A DNA stretch of 64,000 nucleotides, taken from the NCBI GenBank assembly GCA_947501845.1, contig CANMXP010000010.1:62001-126000 (forward strand), in the 5' to 3' direction. A program made the translations under genes and the position numbers. Source of the DNA: an uncultured Flavobacteriaceae bacterium (GTDB lineage Bacteria > Bacteroidota > Bacteroidia > Flavobacteriales > Flavobacteriaceae). Below, one piece after another: positions 28,110 to 37,812 of the stretch. How positions within the stretch are numbered: position 1 is the stretch's first letter; the number at the start of each line of letters is the position of its first letter. Under the pieces are notes generated by a model, which saw only the letters and a list, made by a program, of their open reading frames with translations, did no database searches and was not told the origin of the DNA.

Positions 28110-30518
28110 TTATTCTGTTCTTAAACTTTTAATAGGGTTAGCAATAGCTGCTTTTATGCTTTGAAAACTTATGGTTAAAACGGCCACTCCCAATACGATT
28201 AGTACTGTAAAAGCAAATGTTTGCCAACTTATGTCTATACGGTATGAAAAATCTTGAAGCCACACATTCATAGCATACCAGCTAATTGGTAATGAAATTA
28301 AAATGGCAATACCTACAAGTTTTAAAAAGGTGAAAACGAGTTTTAACGTAATTTGATTTACTGTAGCTCCTAAAACCTTTCTTATACCAATTTCTTTAAA
28401 ATGTTTTTGAGCGTTAAACGCCGCTAAACCAAACAAACCTAGGCAAGCAATAAGAATAGATAGTATGGTAAATGTCATAAAAATTACTCCTAATTTTTGT
28501 TCTTCTTTGTACACCGTATTAAAAGAATCTTCCATGAAATTATAGGCAAAAGGCTCTCCTGGAGCTATGTCATTCCATATACTTTCTATTTTTGAAATAG
28601 TATTTGAAAAATCACCTGCTGCTAATAATACCGCCATTGAGTTATTTGAATTACCTATTGTAAGCCCCAAAGCCCCAACTTTATCTTTTAGAGATTCAAA
28701 GTGGAAATTTTTAACAACTCCTATTATTTTAACCTTTTCTGAAAGGTTCATTCCAATGGCTTCTTCTGGTGTTACGCCCAACAATTCAATAGCCGATTCA
28801 TTTAAAACAATAGATTGTATATCTGTGACAAACTGTTTATCAAACCCTCTACCTGCAATTATTTCCATACCCATTGTAGATATGTAATCATAGTCCACCT
28901 CCCAAGATTGCATGTTTACTGGGTTGTCTTGGTTTGTATTCCTTGACCTTCGATAAGTTCGGTCTCTTCTTAGTGATGGTGTTGGTAGATAGCCACTTAC
29001 CGATGCGCTTTTAACGTTAGATAGTTTTTGCACCTCAGCTTTAAAAGCATGTACTCTATCTCCAGCGCCATGAACATCATCTATAATTAAAACCTGATCT
29101 TTAGTATAGCCTAAATCTTTGTTTTGGATAAAATTTAATTGTTGGTACACGACTATTGTAGCTGCAATTAAAACTACCGAAATAGAAAATTGAAATACTA
29201 CTAATGAATTTCTTAGCCCTCCTCCTTTAGTACTGCTATTGGTACTTCCTTTAAGTACATGGACGGGTATAAACCGAGACATAAAAAATGCAGGATACAT
29301 TCCTGAAAAACTACCTAATAGTACTGTACATACAATCAAAATCAACCAAAAAATAGGATTACCAAAAGGTATCTCTATGGTCTTATCTGCCAATGTATTA
29401 AAAAACGGAAGGGTCAATGCAGCTACACCTATAGCTACTAAAAGCGCTATAAATGAAATTAAACCAGCCTCTGTAAGAAATTGTTTGATAAGGCTAAGTC
29501 TATTTGAACCCAATGTTTTGCGTATACCTACTTCTTTGGCTCTTTTTAAAGAAGATGCTGTAGATAAGTTAATGAAATTAACACTAGCCAGTACAATTAA
29601 AAATAGGCCAATGCACGAAAGGATATACACATTCTGCATAGCGCTATTAGGGCTGAGTTCTTCTTCCTTATTTCCTGATAAATGAATATCTGTTAACGGT
29701 ATGGTCTCGTAGTATAAATAATTACCAGAAGCAAAAAAGCTTTCTTCCGTCATCCCTGGGAAAAAAGTCTGCATCCAGGGGACAAGATATTTGCCTACAA
29801 ACCCTTTAAGAACGGTTTCCAAATTATCGATATTTGCATTAGGCAATAGTTTGACGAAGGTGTAAAAATTAAAATCTCCCCATTGGTTTTCCTGTGCTAT
29901 GCTATAACCCGATGTTGATACCAGTACAGTATGATTTCTAAGAAATGAATTTTTAGGAAAATCATTTACAATACCAGTAACGGTATATAATTTGTTGTTA
30001 TTTATAATAAGTTGTTGTTCTACAGCGCTATGTATGGTTTCAAAATGTTTAAGAGCAGTAGTCTTTGTTAATACTAAAGTATTTTGTTCTTTCAATGCAT
30101 TCGTCTCACCAGCTAGTAAATCAACACCAAACATGTCAAAAAAATTAGCGTCAACATAAGTTGCATGTTTTTCTTTTATATTATTTTGAGAATTCTTTTT
30201 CTTAATGAGTACTCCAGCTTCATCTCTAATTCTAGTCACCATTTCTACTTGCTGACAATCGTTTAACATAGTCTGAGCCATTGGCGCAGGTACTTTAGAC
30301 ATATCATGAGTTACACCTCCAAACTTTATATCTGCATTAACCCTGTGAATTCTGTCGGCATCTGTAAACATTTTGTCAAAGCTCAGCTCATCGTATATGT
30401 AAAGACCGATTAATAAACTTCCTGCAATACCAATAGTAAGTCCAAAAATATTTAGAAACGTAAAAAACGGTTGTCTTTTAAGGCTCCGCCAAGCGATTTT
30501 AAAATAGTTGCGTATCAT
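28110..30518 (-). CDS. ABC transporter permease, FtsX/MacB type (array member P8, type E)
   Basis: An 802-residue double FtsX permease, start MIRNYFKIAWRSLKRQPFF, end NPIKSLRTE. It is the second type E copy (sister P5). Compared with P5, the second periplasmic core is slightly shorter around LSEKVKIIGVVKNFHFESL, where P5 carries extra residues (THDLGEENPRFYTVIGVVKD). It lies between B (P9) and C (P7) in the promoter-proximal block, with gaps of 9 and 2 bp to its neighbours. Confidence 0.93.
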   Translation of the reverse strand: MIRNYFKIAWRSLKRQPFFTFLNIFGLTIGIAGSLLIGLYIYDELSFDKMFTDADRIHRVNADIKFGGVTHDMSKVPAPMAQTMLNDCQQVEMVTRIRDEAGVLIKKKNSQNNIKEKHATYVDANFFDMFGVDLLAGETNALKEQNTLVLTKTTALKHFETIHSAVEQQLIINNNKLYTVTGIVNDFPKNSFLRNHTVLVSTSGYSIAQENQWGDFNFYTFVKLLPNANIDNLETVLKGFVGKYLVPWMQTFFPGMTEESFFASGNYLYYETIPLTDIHLSGNKEEELSPNSAMQNVYILSCIGLFLIVLASVNFINLSTASSLKRAKEVGIRKTLGSNRLSLIKQFLTEAGLISFIALLVAIGVAALTLPFFNTLADKTIEIPFGNPIFWLILIVCTVLLGSFSGMYPAFFMSRFIPVHVLKGSTNSSTKGGGLRNSLVVFQFSISVVLIAATIVVYQQLNFIQNKDLGYTKDQVLIIDDVHGAGDRVHAFKAEVQKLSNVKSASVSGYLPTPSLRRDRTYRRSRNTNQDNPVNMQSWEVDYDYISTMGMEIIAGRGFDKQFVTDIQSIVLNESAIELLGVTPEEAIGMNLSEKVKIIGVVKNFHFESLKDKVGALGLTIGNSNNSMAVLLAAGDFSNTISKIESIWNDIAPGEPFAYNFMEDSFNTVYKEEQKLGVIFMTFTILSILIACLGLFGLAAFNAQKHFKEIGIRKVLGATVNQITLKLVFTFLKLVGIAILISLPISWYAMNVWLQDFSYRIDISWQTFAFTVLIVLGVAVLTISFQSIKAAIANPIKSLRTE

Positions 30519-30527
30519 AATAGTTTT

Positions 30528-32969
30528 TTATTCTGTTCTTAACACTTTAGCGGGATTTATTAAAGCAGATTTCATGGCGTGATAGCTAATGGTAAGCAAA
30601 GCTATAGCTAAGGCAATAATGCCAGCAATGGCAAATACAGACCAAGACATATCAATTTTGTATTCGTAATCTTGCAACCATGTTTGCATGAGATAATAGG
30701 CGACAGGAATAGCTACAGCAAGTGCAATGATAACGAGTACCAGAAAGTTCTTTGTTAGTAATTTAAATATGGTTTGTACAGAAGCCCCTAATACCTTACG
30801 AATACTCATCTCCCTGTTTCGTTGCTCCACCATATACGCCGAAAGTGCTAGCAGACCAAGACACGCCACTAGAATCGCTAAAATGGCAAATGTAGTAAAG
30901 ACGGCTTTTATCCTACTCACATTTTCATACATGTTAGCAAATGAAGCATCCATAAACTTATAACGAAATGCCACATCAGGGACAAACGCTTTCCATTTCC
31001 CGGCAATAGCAGCAAGAGTCGCAGATACATCTGTAGTATTTAATTTTACAGACATCACACTATTACTCATGTTGTTAACGAAACAAAGCGGTTTTATCGT
31101 TTGTTTCATGTCATCATAATTAAAATCTTCTACTATACCTACTATTTCCCAGCTTCTTCCGCCTTCCCTTGAAATATTTTTCCCTATAGGATTTTCCAGA
31201 TGTAATGCTTTTACCAGAGCTTGATTTATAATGATGGTTTCTCTATCCGCTTTATCTTTTTTGAAAAAGTTACGCCCTTCAAGTAGTTGTATTCCTAATG
31301 TTTCAATATAGTTCTCATCAATACTCCATAATTGCGCATATATGCTTTCATCAATACCAATCTTTTCTGTTTTTACAAAGTATTCTCCGCCTCTATTGGA
31401 TCCTTTGAGAGGTAAAAAATCACTAATACTTGCATTTGCGACTCCAGGTATTGTTTTTAACTCATCTCTGAATGATTTTGTTTTAAAATTTAACACATTG
31501 GTACTGTATAGTTGCACTACCTGATCTTTTTCAAACCCTATTTTAGAATTCAAAATAAATTGTAACTGCTTATTAACTATAAGCGTTCCTACAATTAAAA
31601 CAATAGAAATGGTAAATTGAAATACGACCAACCCTCCTCTTAATGCATTTGATTTATTTCCTATGCTAAGTCTTCCTTTAAGTACATTAACTGAATTAAA
31701 TTTTGAGAGGTAAAATGAAGGATATAACCCTGCCAATATGCCAACTATAAGAGAAGTTAATAGGGTAGTAGCTATAAACATAACACTTGACCAAGGCATT
31801 ACTAAATGGATGCCACACATGCTTCTAAATAGAGGCATACATAATGCAGATAACACAATACCTATGCTAAAGGCCATAAGTGAAATTAGTATAGATTCGG
31901 CCAAAAACTGACCTATAAGTTGCCTACGTGTTGACCCTACTACTTTTCTTAACCCAACTTCCTTAGCTCTATTAGCTGATTTTGCGGTAGATAAGTTTAC
32001 AAAATTAATACTAGCGATTATAAGAATAAACAAAGCCACTATACCAAAAATCCAAATGGTCTTTATATCATTACTAAAATTTAATTGACTAAAAATATGT
32101 GAAGAGTATAAGTTAATATCGGTTAGGGGCTGCAATCCTATTTTCATGCGCTCTTCCAAATGAACCCAACTAGGAAACCCAGCCGCTTTGTATGCCGGCT
32201 TCAAATACCTCTTAATTAAGATAGTATTCATATTTTGCTCAAAAGCTTTTATATCTATATCTGGTTTGAGCAGTACATAGGTGAAATAGGCACAAAAACT
32301 CCAATCGTTTAGTGTCCCTTCACCAAACTCTACATCTTTTAACGTCATTAAAAAGTCGTAATCCATATGCGAATTAGTGGCAAAGTCCTTCATGACACCA
32401 CTAATCTTAAACGGGTCTTGATTATTACCATTTAAATACATGGAACGCCCAATTGGATTTTGATTTTTGAAGTATTTATTTGCTATTTTTTTTGAAATAA
32501 CAATGGTTTTAGGGTTCGTTAATACCGTTTTAGCATCTCCATATATCATTTGAACATCCATAATATCAATTATAGATTGGTCTGCATAGGCAAAACCTTC
32601 TTCATAATGTTGTGTCGCCTCACCATCAAATCGTATGTCATTACTTCCTGCACCGTAAAATGATTGTACGGCCATTAGTCTTCCTGTGTTTTCCACTTCT
32701 TCAAAGTCGTTCAGTACCGTTGGTGCTGTGTTGGCAGAAAAAAAGATTCCTGTTCCATTTAAGCCACGAACCTTAGAATAATCTGTAGTCATCCTGTAAA
32801 TATTCTCAGCGTTTGATACATGTTTATCATAACTACTTTCATGCAAAATGTATATACTAATCAAAATACAAGCTGCTACACCAATACTTAAACCGAAAAT
32901 ATTTATAAATGAAAAACCTTTATTCTTTAATAAGTTTCGCCACGCGATTTTAAAATAGTTACGTATCAT
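30528..32969 (-). CDS. ABC transporter permease, FtsX/MacB type (array member P9, type B)
   Basis: An 813-residue double FtsX permease, start MIRNYFKIAWRNLLKNKGF, end NPAKVLRTE. It is the sister of P3, with near-identity in the first helix and the FtsX domains but clear differences in the periplasmic cores (for example MTTDYSKVRGLNGTGIFF against MTGQYIEDSRVNNGIHF). Divergence concentrated outside the membrane would fit changed substrate or sensing specificity after duplication; this is inference from two sequences. It follows P10 after 27 bp. Confidence 0.93.
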   Translation of the reverse strand: MIRNYFKIAWRNLLKNKGFSFINIFGLSIGVAACILISIYILHESSYDKHVSNAENIYRMTTDYSKVRGLNGTGIFFSANTAPTVLNDFEEVENTGRLMAVQSFYGAGSNDIRFDGEATQHYEEGFAYADQSIIDIMDVQMIYGDAKTVLTNPKTIVISKKIANKYFKNQNPIGRSMYLNGNNQDPFKISGVMKDFATNSHMDYDFLMTLKDVEFGEGTLNDWSFCAYFTYVLLKPDIDIKAFEQNMNTILIKRYLKPAYKAAGFPSWVHLEERMKIGLQPLTDINLYSSHIFSQLNFSNDIKTIWIFGIVALFILIIASINFVNLSTAKSANRAKEVGLRKVVGSTRRQLIGQFLAESILISLMAFSIGIVLSALCMPLFRSMCGIHLVMPWSSVMFIATTLLTSLIVGILAGLYPSFYLSKFNSVNVLKGRLSIGNKSNALRGGLVVFQFTISIVLIVGTLIVNKQLQFILNSKIGFEKDQVVQLYSTNVLNFKTKSFRDELKTIPGVANASISDFLPLKGSNRGGEYFVKTEKIGIDESIYAQLWSIDENYIETLGIQLLEGRNFFKKDKADRETIIINQALVKALHLENPIGKNISREGGRSWEIVGIVEDFNYDDMKQTIKPLCFVNNMSNSVMSVKLNTTDVSATLAAIAGKWKAFVPDVAFRYKFMDASFANMYENVSRIKAVFTTFAILAILVACLGLLALSAYMVEQRNREMSIRKVLGASVQTIFKLLTKNFLVLVIIALAVAIPVAYYLMQTWLQDYEYKIDMSWSVFAIAGIIALAIALLTISYHAMKSALINPAKVLRTE

Positions 32970-32996
32970 AATTATTCTTTTTTTGATAAATACACT

Positions 32997-35372
32997 CTAT
33001 TCTGTTCGTAAACTCTTAATAGGATTGGTCATTGCAACTTTTATTGTTTGATAACTTATGGTTATAAGCGTGATTAACATTACAGATACAATAGTAATGG
33101 CAAAGTACCACCAGTGTATTTTAGTTCTATATACATACCCTTGTAACCATTGTTCTGTTACATACCAAGCAATTGGTGTAGCTATGACCCCTGCTATTAA
33201 AATAAGTTTGAGAAAATCTATGGAGAACAAACTCAATATATGGCTTACACTACTACCTAGAACTTTTCGAATGCCAACTTCTTTAATACGTTGATGTGCA
33301 AAAAAGAGTATCAACCCGTATATACCTAAACAACCTATTAATATGGCTAATCCAGAAAATACTTTTGATAGAAAAAGATAACGCTGCTCTGCTCTATACT
33401 GTCGGTTAATACTATCATCTAAAAAGCGGTAATCAAAAATATGATTCGGGAACATTTGAGACCACTCTTTTTCAATATTAGCTAAAGTGCTTTTTGTATC
33501 TAAAGGACTTATTTTCAACGATATTTCACTATACCATTCAGTATTAGGGGTAATAACTATGGCACTTATACTACTGGTAAATTTTTCATTATGAAAATCT
33601 TTGATTACCCCAACTATATTTCCAGTAACATCATATACACTTAACTTTTTACCTAAGATTGTCTCAGAAGTCTCTCCCATTTTTTTAACAAATTGCTCAT
33701 TCACAATCATTTCATCTGAGTGTTCTTTTTTGAAAAAGTTTCTACCAGCAACAAAAGAGACGTCATACAATTTCAAATAATCTTCATCTCCAGGTTTTAA
33801 TGAAATCTGAAATTTTTCTGCTTCTGGCCTATTCTCATACACAACAGTAGAATACCAACTGTTAGTTGCTGCCCCTGGGCTACTTAAACACATAGAGACA
33901 TCTTTAACCCCTGAAATATTTTTTAAACGCCCTTTTAAACTTTTCTGTTTGACGCCATCAATAGTTTTAGGAAGGCTTAACATGACAACCTCATCTTTGT
34001 CAAAACCCAAATCACTATTAACAGCATAATCAATCTGTTTAGAAATAACTATAGTAGCTACAATAAGAATAATTGATATTGAAAACTGTGTTACTACTAA
34101 AACTTTCCGTGTAGATATGCCTTTTGTTTGCTTTTGAAAAAATTTTCCTTTTAAAGCTAACACTGGTAAAATACGAGACATTAGAATGCCAGGGTAAGAA
34201 CCCGACATAAATGTAACTACTCCTAAGAGTAGTAGTATCATACTGAAAAACTGAACATTTAACAGTGTTTTTAAAGATAATTCAAGGTCAAATAATGAGT
34301 TGAATGCTGGAAGAAAAATGGCTGCCATTAACAATCCTAATAAAACTGCCATTAAAGTGATTAAGAAAGTTTCAACAATAAATTGCCAAAACAAATGTTG
34401 TTTAATACTACCTAATACTTTACGGATGCCTATTTCTCTGGAACGATAAGTAGATAAAGCTGTTGATATATTGATAAAATTAATAGCTGCTATTCCTATT
34501 AAAAACAAACCTATAATTCCAAATAAAATGAGAAACGTAGTATCTACACCTCCATACTCTTTAATAAAATGAATATCGGTTAAGGCATGTAATTTATAAA
34601 CGTGTTTGGTTGTAGGGTCTTCAGATCTATATTTTTTTGGAAATTCTAAAAGAGCTGCTGCTAAATTTTCTTTTTTTACATCTGGCTTTAAAAGTGCAAA
34701 ACACTTAAGACCTCCAGATATTCCATACCAACTTTCACCAGCTTCAAAGGAATTAATACTAGTAAGGTTTTCAAAAGCAACAAAAATATTAGTTCTTAAA
34801 AAAGTGGATTTAGGCAAATCTTTTAAAACTCCTACTATTTCTATAATTTTATCATTATCAAGCCCAAAAACCTCTCCTACAACATCTCGTTTCCCAAACA
34901 TTGTTAGTGCTTGTTTTTCGGTTATTACCGCTGTATTTGGTTGGGAAAGAATAGGTTTACCCCCTCCTATTGTTGGTAAACTAAAAATATCAAAAAAGCC
35001 GTCTTCAACAAATGCCACTTCTTCTTTATATTTATCCTTGTTAGCATTTTTAGTAATACTTACTACTAAATTTTCTTTCCAAACAATTTTCGCAACCTTT
35101 TCTGTATAATCATAATCCTCTCTTAATGTATTCGCCAAACCAGGAGGTACACTTGCTATATGATTTACGGTTCCTCTTGTTTCTTCTGTGTCTATTCTAT
35201 AAATTCTATCTGAATTGGCATGAAAATTTTCAAAAGAAAAATGATAGTTTAAAAACAGATAAATTATAATACTACTCCCAAAACCTATGGCAAGTCCTAG
35301 GATATTAATAGCTGAAAATATTTTTCTTCTTGTTAAGTTTCTCCAAGCGATTTTAAAATAGTTACGTATCAT
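32997..35372 (-). CDS. ABC transporter permease, FtsX/MacB type (array member P10, type D)
   Basis: A 791-residue double FtsX permease, start MIRNYFKIAWRNLTRRK, end NPIKSLRTE. Type D elements match P4: SVPPGLAN, GDEDYLKLYDVSFVAGRNFF and ILFFAHQRIKEVGIRKVLGS. The first coupling motif YRSREIGIRKVLGS also follows P4 (YRSKEIGIRKVLGS). It opens the first D-B-E-C-A block, just after the unique type F permease, with 2 bp between the genes. Confidence 0.93.
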   Translation of the reverse strand: MIRNYFKIAWRNLTRRKIFSAINILGLAIGFGSSIIIYLFLNYHFSFENFHANSDRIYRIDTEETRGTVNHIASVPPGLANTLREDYDYTEKVAKIVWKENLVVSITKNANKDKYKEEVAFVEDGFFDIFSLPTIGGGKPILSQPNTAVITEKQALTMFGKRDVVGEVFGLDNDKIIEIVGVLKDLPKSTFLRTNIFVAFENLTSINSFEAGESWYGISGGLKCFALLKPDVKKENLAAALLEFPKKYRSEDPTTKHVYKLHALTDIHFIKEYGGVDTTFLILFGIIGLFLIGIAAINFINISTALSTYRSREIGIRKVLGSIKQHLFWQFIVETFLITLMAVLLGLLMAAIFLPAFNSLFDLELSLKTLLNVQFFSMILLLLGVVTFMSGSYPGILMSRILPVLALKGKFFQKQTKGISTRKVLVVTQFSISIILIVATIVISKQIDYAVNSDLGFDKDEVVMLSLPKTIDGVKQKSLKGRLKNISGVKDVSMCLSSPGAATNSWYSTVVYENRPEAEKFQISLKPGDEDYLKLYDVSFVAGRNFFKKEHSDEMIVNEQFVKKMGETSETILGKKLSVYDVTGNIVGVIKDFHNEKFTSSISAIVITPNTEWYSEISLKISPLDTKSTLANIEKEWSQMFPNHIFDYRFLDDSINRQYRAEQRYLFLSKVFSGLAILIGCLGIYGLILFFAHQRIKEVGIRKVLGSSVSHILSLFSIDFLKLILIAGVIATPIAWYVTEQWLQGYVYRTKIHWWYFAITIVSVMLITLITISYQTIKVAMTNPIKSLRTE

Positions 35373-35374
35373 AA

Positions 35375-37807
35375 TTATTCTGTTCTTAAGCTTTTAATGG
35401 GGTTAGCTAATGCAGATTTTACAGATTGAAAACCTACTGTTAAAAAGGTGATCGTTAAGGCAAAACCGCCTGCCAATAAAAATACCCACCACTGAATATC
35501 TATTCTAAATTGAAAACCGTCTAACCACTGTTGCATTAAATAGTAAGCAATTGGAGTCGCTATTACAAAGGCAACAAAGACCAATACGATATAATCTTTT
35601 GTCATTAATTGTACTACCGTTTGGATACTGGCTCCTAATACTTTTCTAATACCTATTTCTTTTTTCTTTTGTTCGGCTATAAAAGAAACCAAGCCAAAAA
35701 GCCCTAGACAGCTTATAAGAATGGCCAGAAAGGTAAATAATGAGGATATTTTACTTAAACGTTGTTCTTCTTTAAACAGTTTTGCTACTTCACTATCTAC
35801 AAAGTTGTATACGAAAGGTGTATTGGGGTTTACAGTTTTCCAAGCGTCTTCTAATTGTGCTAGTAAAGATTTAAAATTCCCAGAATTAGTTTTAGCAACT
35901 AACCAGTCTGGAGTATTATCATAAGTTATAACCATAGGGCTAATAGCTTCTTTTAATGAGGCAAAGAGATAATTTTCTATAACACCTACAATTTCAAATT
36001 CACTAGAGTGCCCGTTATTAATTCCAATAATTTTTGAACTAACTGCTCTTTCTAAAGGAATATTAAACGCATTTAATGTAGCTTCATTAACAATAACTTT
36101 GGCCTGTATATCATCTCCAGTATGAAAATCTCTACCACTAAGTATTTTTGTTCCTACGGTGTTAAAATAATTATCTTTTGCACCATTCATGTATACCAAT
36201 GTTTGATTGGTTGGATCCTGACCTGGAAGGTGAAAGCCCATATCGTTCCTAACTGGTAATGATGGATAATTATTACTTCCAGAAATATCAGATACACCAG
36301 ATATAGTTGATAGTTTAGTTCTTAATGGCTCAAAATTTTGAATTGCTTCATCTGTTCCTAAATTTATAGCTATGAGATTCTCTTTATCAAATCCCATATC
36401 TATATTTTGAGCATATTTTAATTGTTGGGTAATAATAGTAACAGCTATGACCAATGTTATTGAAACTACAAATTGAAATACGACCAACCCCTTGCGAAGA
36501 TTCCCATTATTTGGTTGCAGGTTAAAAACACCTTTAAGGACTTTTACTGGCTTTAAAGACGATAAAATTATTGCAGGATAAGCCCCTGCTAGTACTCCAG
36601 TAGATATCCCTAAAATTATAAAGGACAATAAAATTCTAAAGTTGAATAGATGTGATAAAGTTAAATCACCTTGTGTGATATCATTTATATAAGGCAATAA
36701 TAATATTACTATAGGAATACTTATAATAACAGCAAAAAGAGATAAAAGTAACGATTCGCTTAAAAACTGACCTACCAAAGACCTTTTACTGGCACCTACT
36801 ACTTTACGAACTCCTATTTCTTTAGAGCGCTTACTCGTTCTTGCAGTACTTAGATTAATAAAATTGACACAAGCTACCAATAGAATAATACCACCTAAAA
36901 TAAGCATCACGTAAAGGTTTTCTATGTTTGATACCACCTCTATCTGATTGCTAATATCTTTAGAATATAAATGGATGTCTTTTAGGGGTTGTAACAACAA
37001 TGTTTTTTCAAAACCCATGGCAGCAATATGTTTAGAACCTCTGACATTTAAAAATTTTGGTAATTTTTTTTCTAAACTAGCTGCTTCAGCGCCCTTTTTT
37101 AACTTGATATAACTGTACACAAAATTATGTGTCGCAAAATTTTGAGCTTGAACTACAAAATTCCCTACGCCTTGTGATTGCATACAAATTATGTAATTAG
37201 GGTTTAAATGTGTTTTTCCGTAATCTTCATTAAAAACCCCTGTTACTGTATATTTTGCTTCAAAGTCCCTATTACCTATAACCACTGTTTTATTTAAAAC
37301 ATCTTCCTTTTTAAAAAGCTTCTTAGCTAGTCTAGAAGATAATACTATGGTGTTAGGCGCATTTAATGCGTCTTTAGTTCCTTCTATTAATGGATAATCA
37401 AATAGTTTGAAAAATGTAGAATCTGCCACATAACCCCTAGGCTCATAATACCCTTGACTACTTCCTTCTACTTTTAAAAGCGAGGTCCTATCTTCTCCAA
37501 AATAAACAATACGGCATACTTCAGATACTTCTGGAAAGTCTTCTTTCATAGCAGGTGCTATGGGTGGACTAGCACATGCCCAATCTTCATTAATACTATT
37601 ATTCTTTATAGTTTTGATTTTAGTTCTAAGCCTGTATATAGAATCTGCATCTGTATAATGCGTATCATACCCAAACTGAGCTACAACATAAACTAGTATA
37701 GCCAAACAGCTTACCATACCTATGGTAAGCCCAAGTATATTTATACTTGTTTGAAGCTTATCTTTTATGAGGTTCCGCCAAGCGATTTTAAAATAGTTTC
37801 GTATCAT
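35375..37807 (-). CDS. ABC transporter permease, FtsX/MacB type (array member P11, unpaired type F)
   Basis: An 810-residue double FtsX permease, start MIRNYFKIAWRNLIKDK, end NPIKSLRTE. It is the first permease in transcription order and the only one without a close partner in the window. Distinctive stretches are EDWACASPPIAPAMKEDF early in the first periplasmic core and SNNYPSLPVRNDMGFHLPG in the second. The coupling motifs KEIGVRKVVGA and KEIGIRKVLGA are canonical. It lies 5 bp from the DUF2807 gene, so it is tightly linked to the adaptor/ATPase end of the operon and may represent the pre-duplication core transporter. Confidence 0.93.
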   Translation of the reverse strand: MIRNYFKIAWRNLIKDKLQTSINILGLTIGMVSCLAILVYVVAQFGYDTHYTDADSIYRLRTKIKTIKNNSINEDWACASPPIAPAMKEDFPEVSEVCRIVYFGEDRTSLLKVEGSSQGYYEPRGYVADSTFFKLFDYPLIEGTKDALNAPNTIVLSSRLAKKLFKKEDVLNKTVVIGNRDFEAKYTVTGVFNEDYGKTHLNPNYIICMQSQGVGNFVVQAQNFATHNFVYSYIKLKKGAEAASLEKKLPKFLNVRGSKHIAAMGFEKTLLLQPLKDIHLYSKDISNQIEVVSNIENLYVMLILGGIILLVACVNFINLSTARTSKRSKEIGVRKVVGASKRSLVGQFLSESLLLSLFAVIISIPIVILLLPYINDITQGDLTLSHLFNFRILLSFIILGISTGVLAGAYPAIILSSLKPVKVLKGVFNLQPNNGNLRKGLVVFQFVVSITLVIAVTIITQQLKYAQNIDMGFDKENLIAINLGTDEAIQNFEPLRTKLSTISGVSDISGSNNYPSLPVRNDMGFHLPGQDPTNQTLVYMNGAKDNYFNTVGTKILSGRDFHTGDDIQAKVIVNEATLNAFNIPLERAVSSKIIGINNGHSSEFEIVGVIENYLFASLKEAISPMVITYDNTPDWLVAKTNSGNFKSLLAQLEDAWKTVNPNTPFVYNFVDSEVAKLFKEEQRLSKISSLFTFLAILISCLGLFGLVSFIAEQKKKEIGIRKVLGASIQTVVQLMTKDYIVLVFVAFVIATPIAYYLMQQWLDGFQFRIDIQWWVFLLAGGFALTITFLTVGFQSVKSALANPIKSLRTE

Positions 37808-37812
37808 GACAG

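Noticed and set aside
29239-29685. A 148-codon plus-strand open frame antisense to permease P8
   Set aside because: It lies wholly inside a clear permease gene on the other strand, has no recognisable domain, and similar antisense frames occur in the other permeases because of their shared codon pattern.
34606-35109. A 167-codon plus-strand open frame antisense to permease P10
   Set aside because: It is a shadow of the type D permease; there is no domain or plausible start context.
10238-37807. The permease repeats as a misassembly artefact
   Set aside because: Paired copies differ at many positions, especially in the periplasmic cores, and the block orders differ, so they are not a collapsed or duplicated contig.
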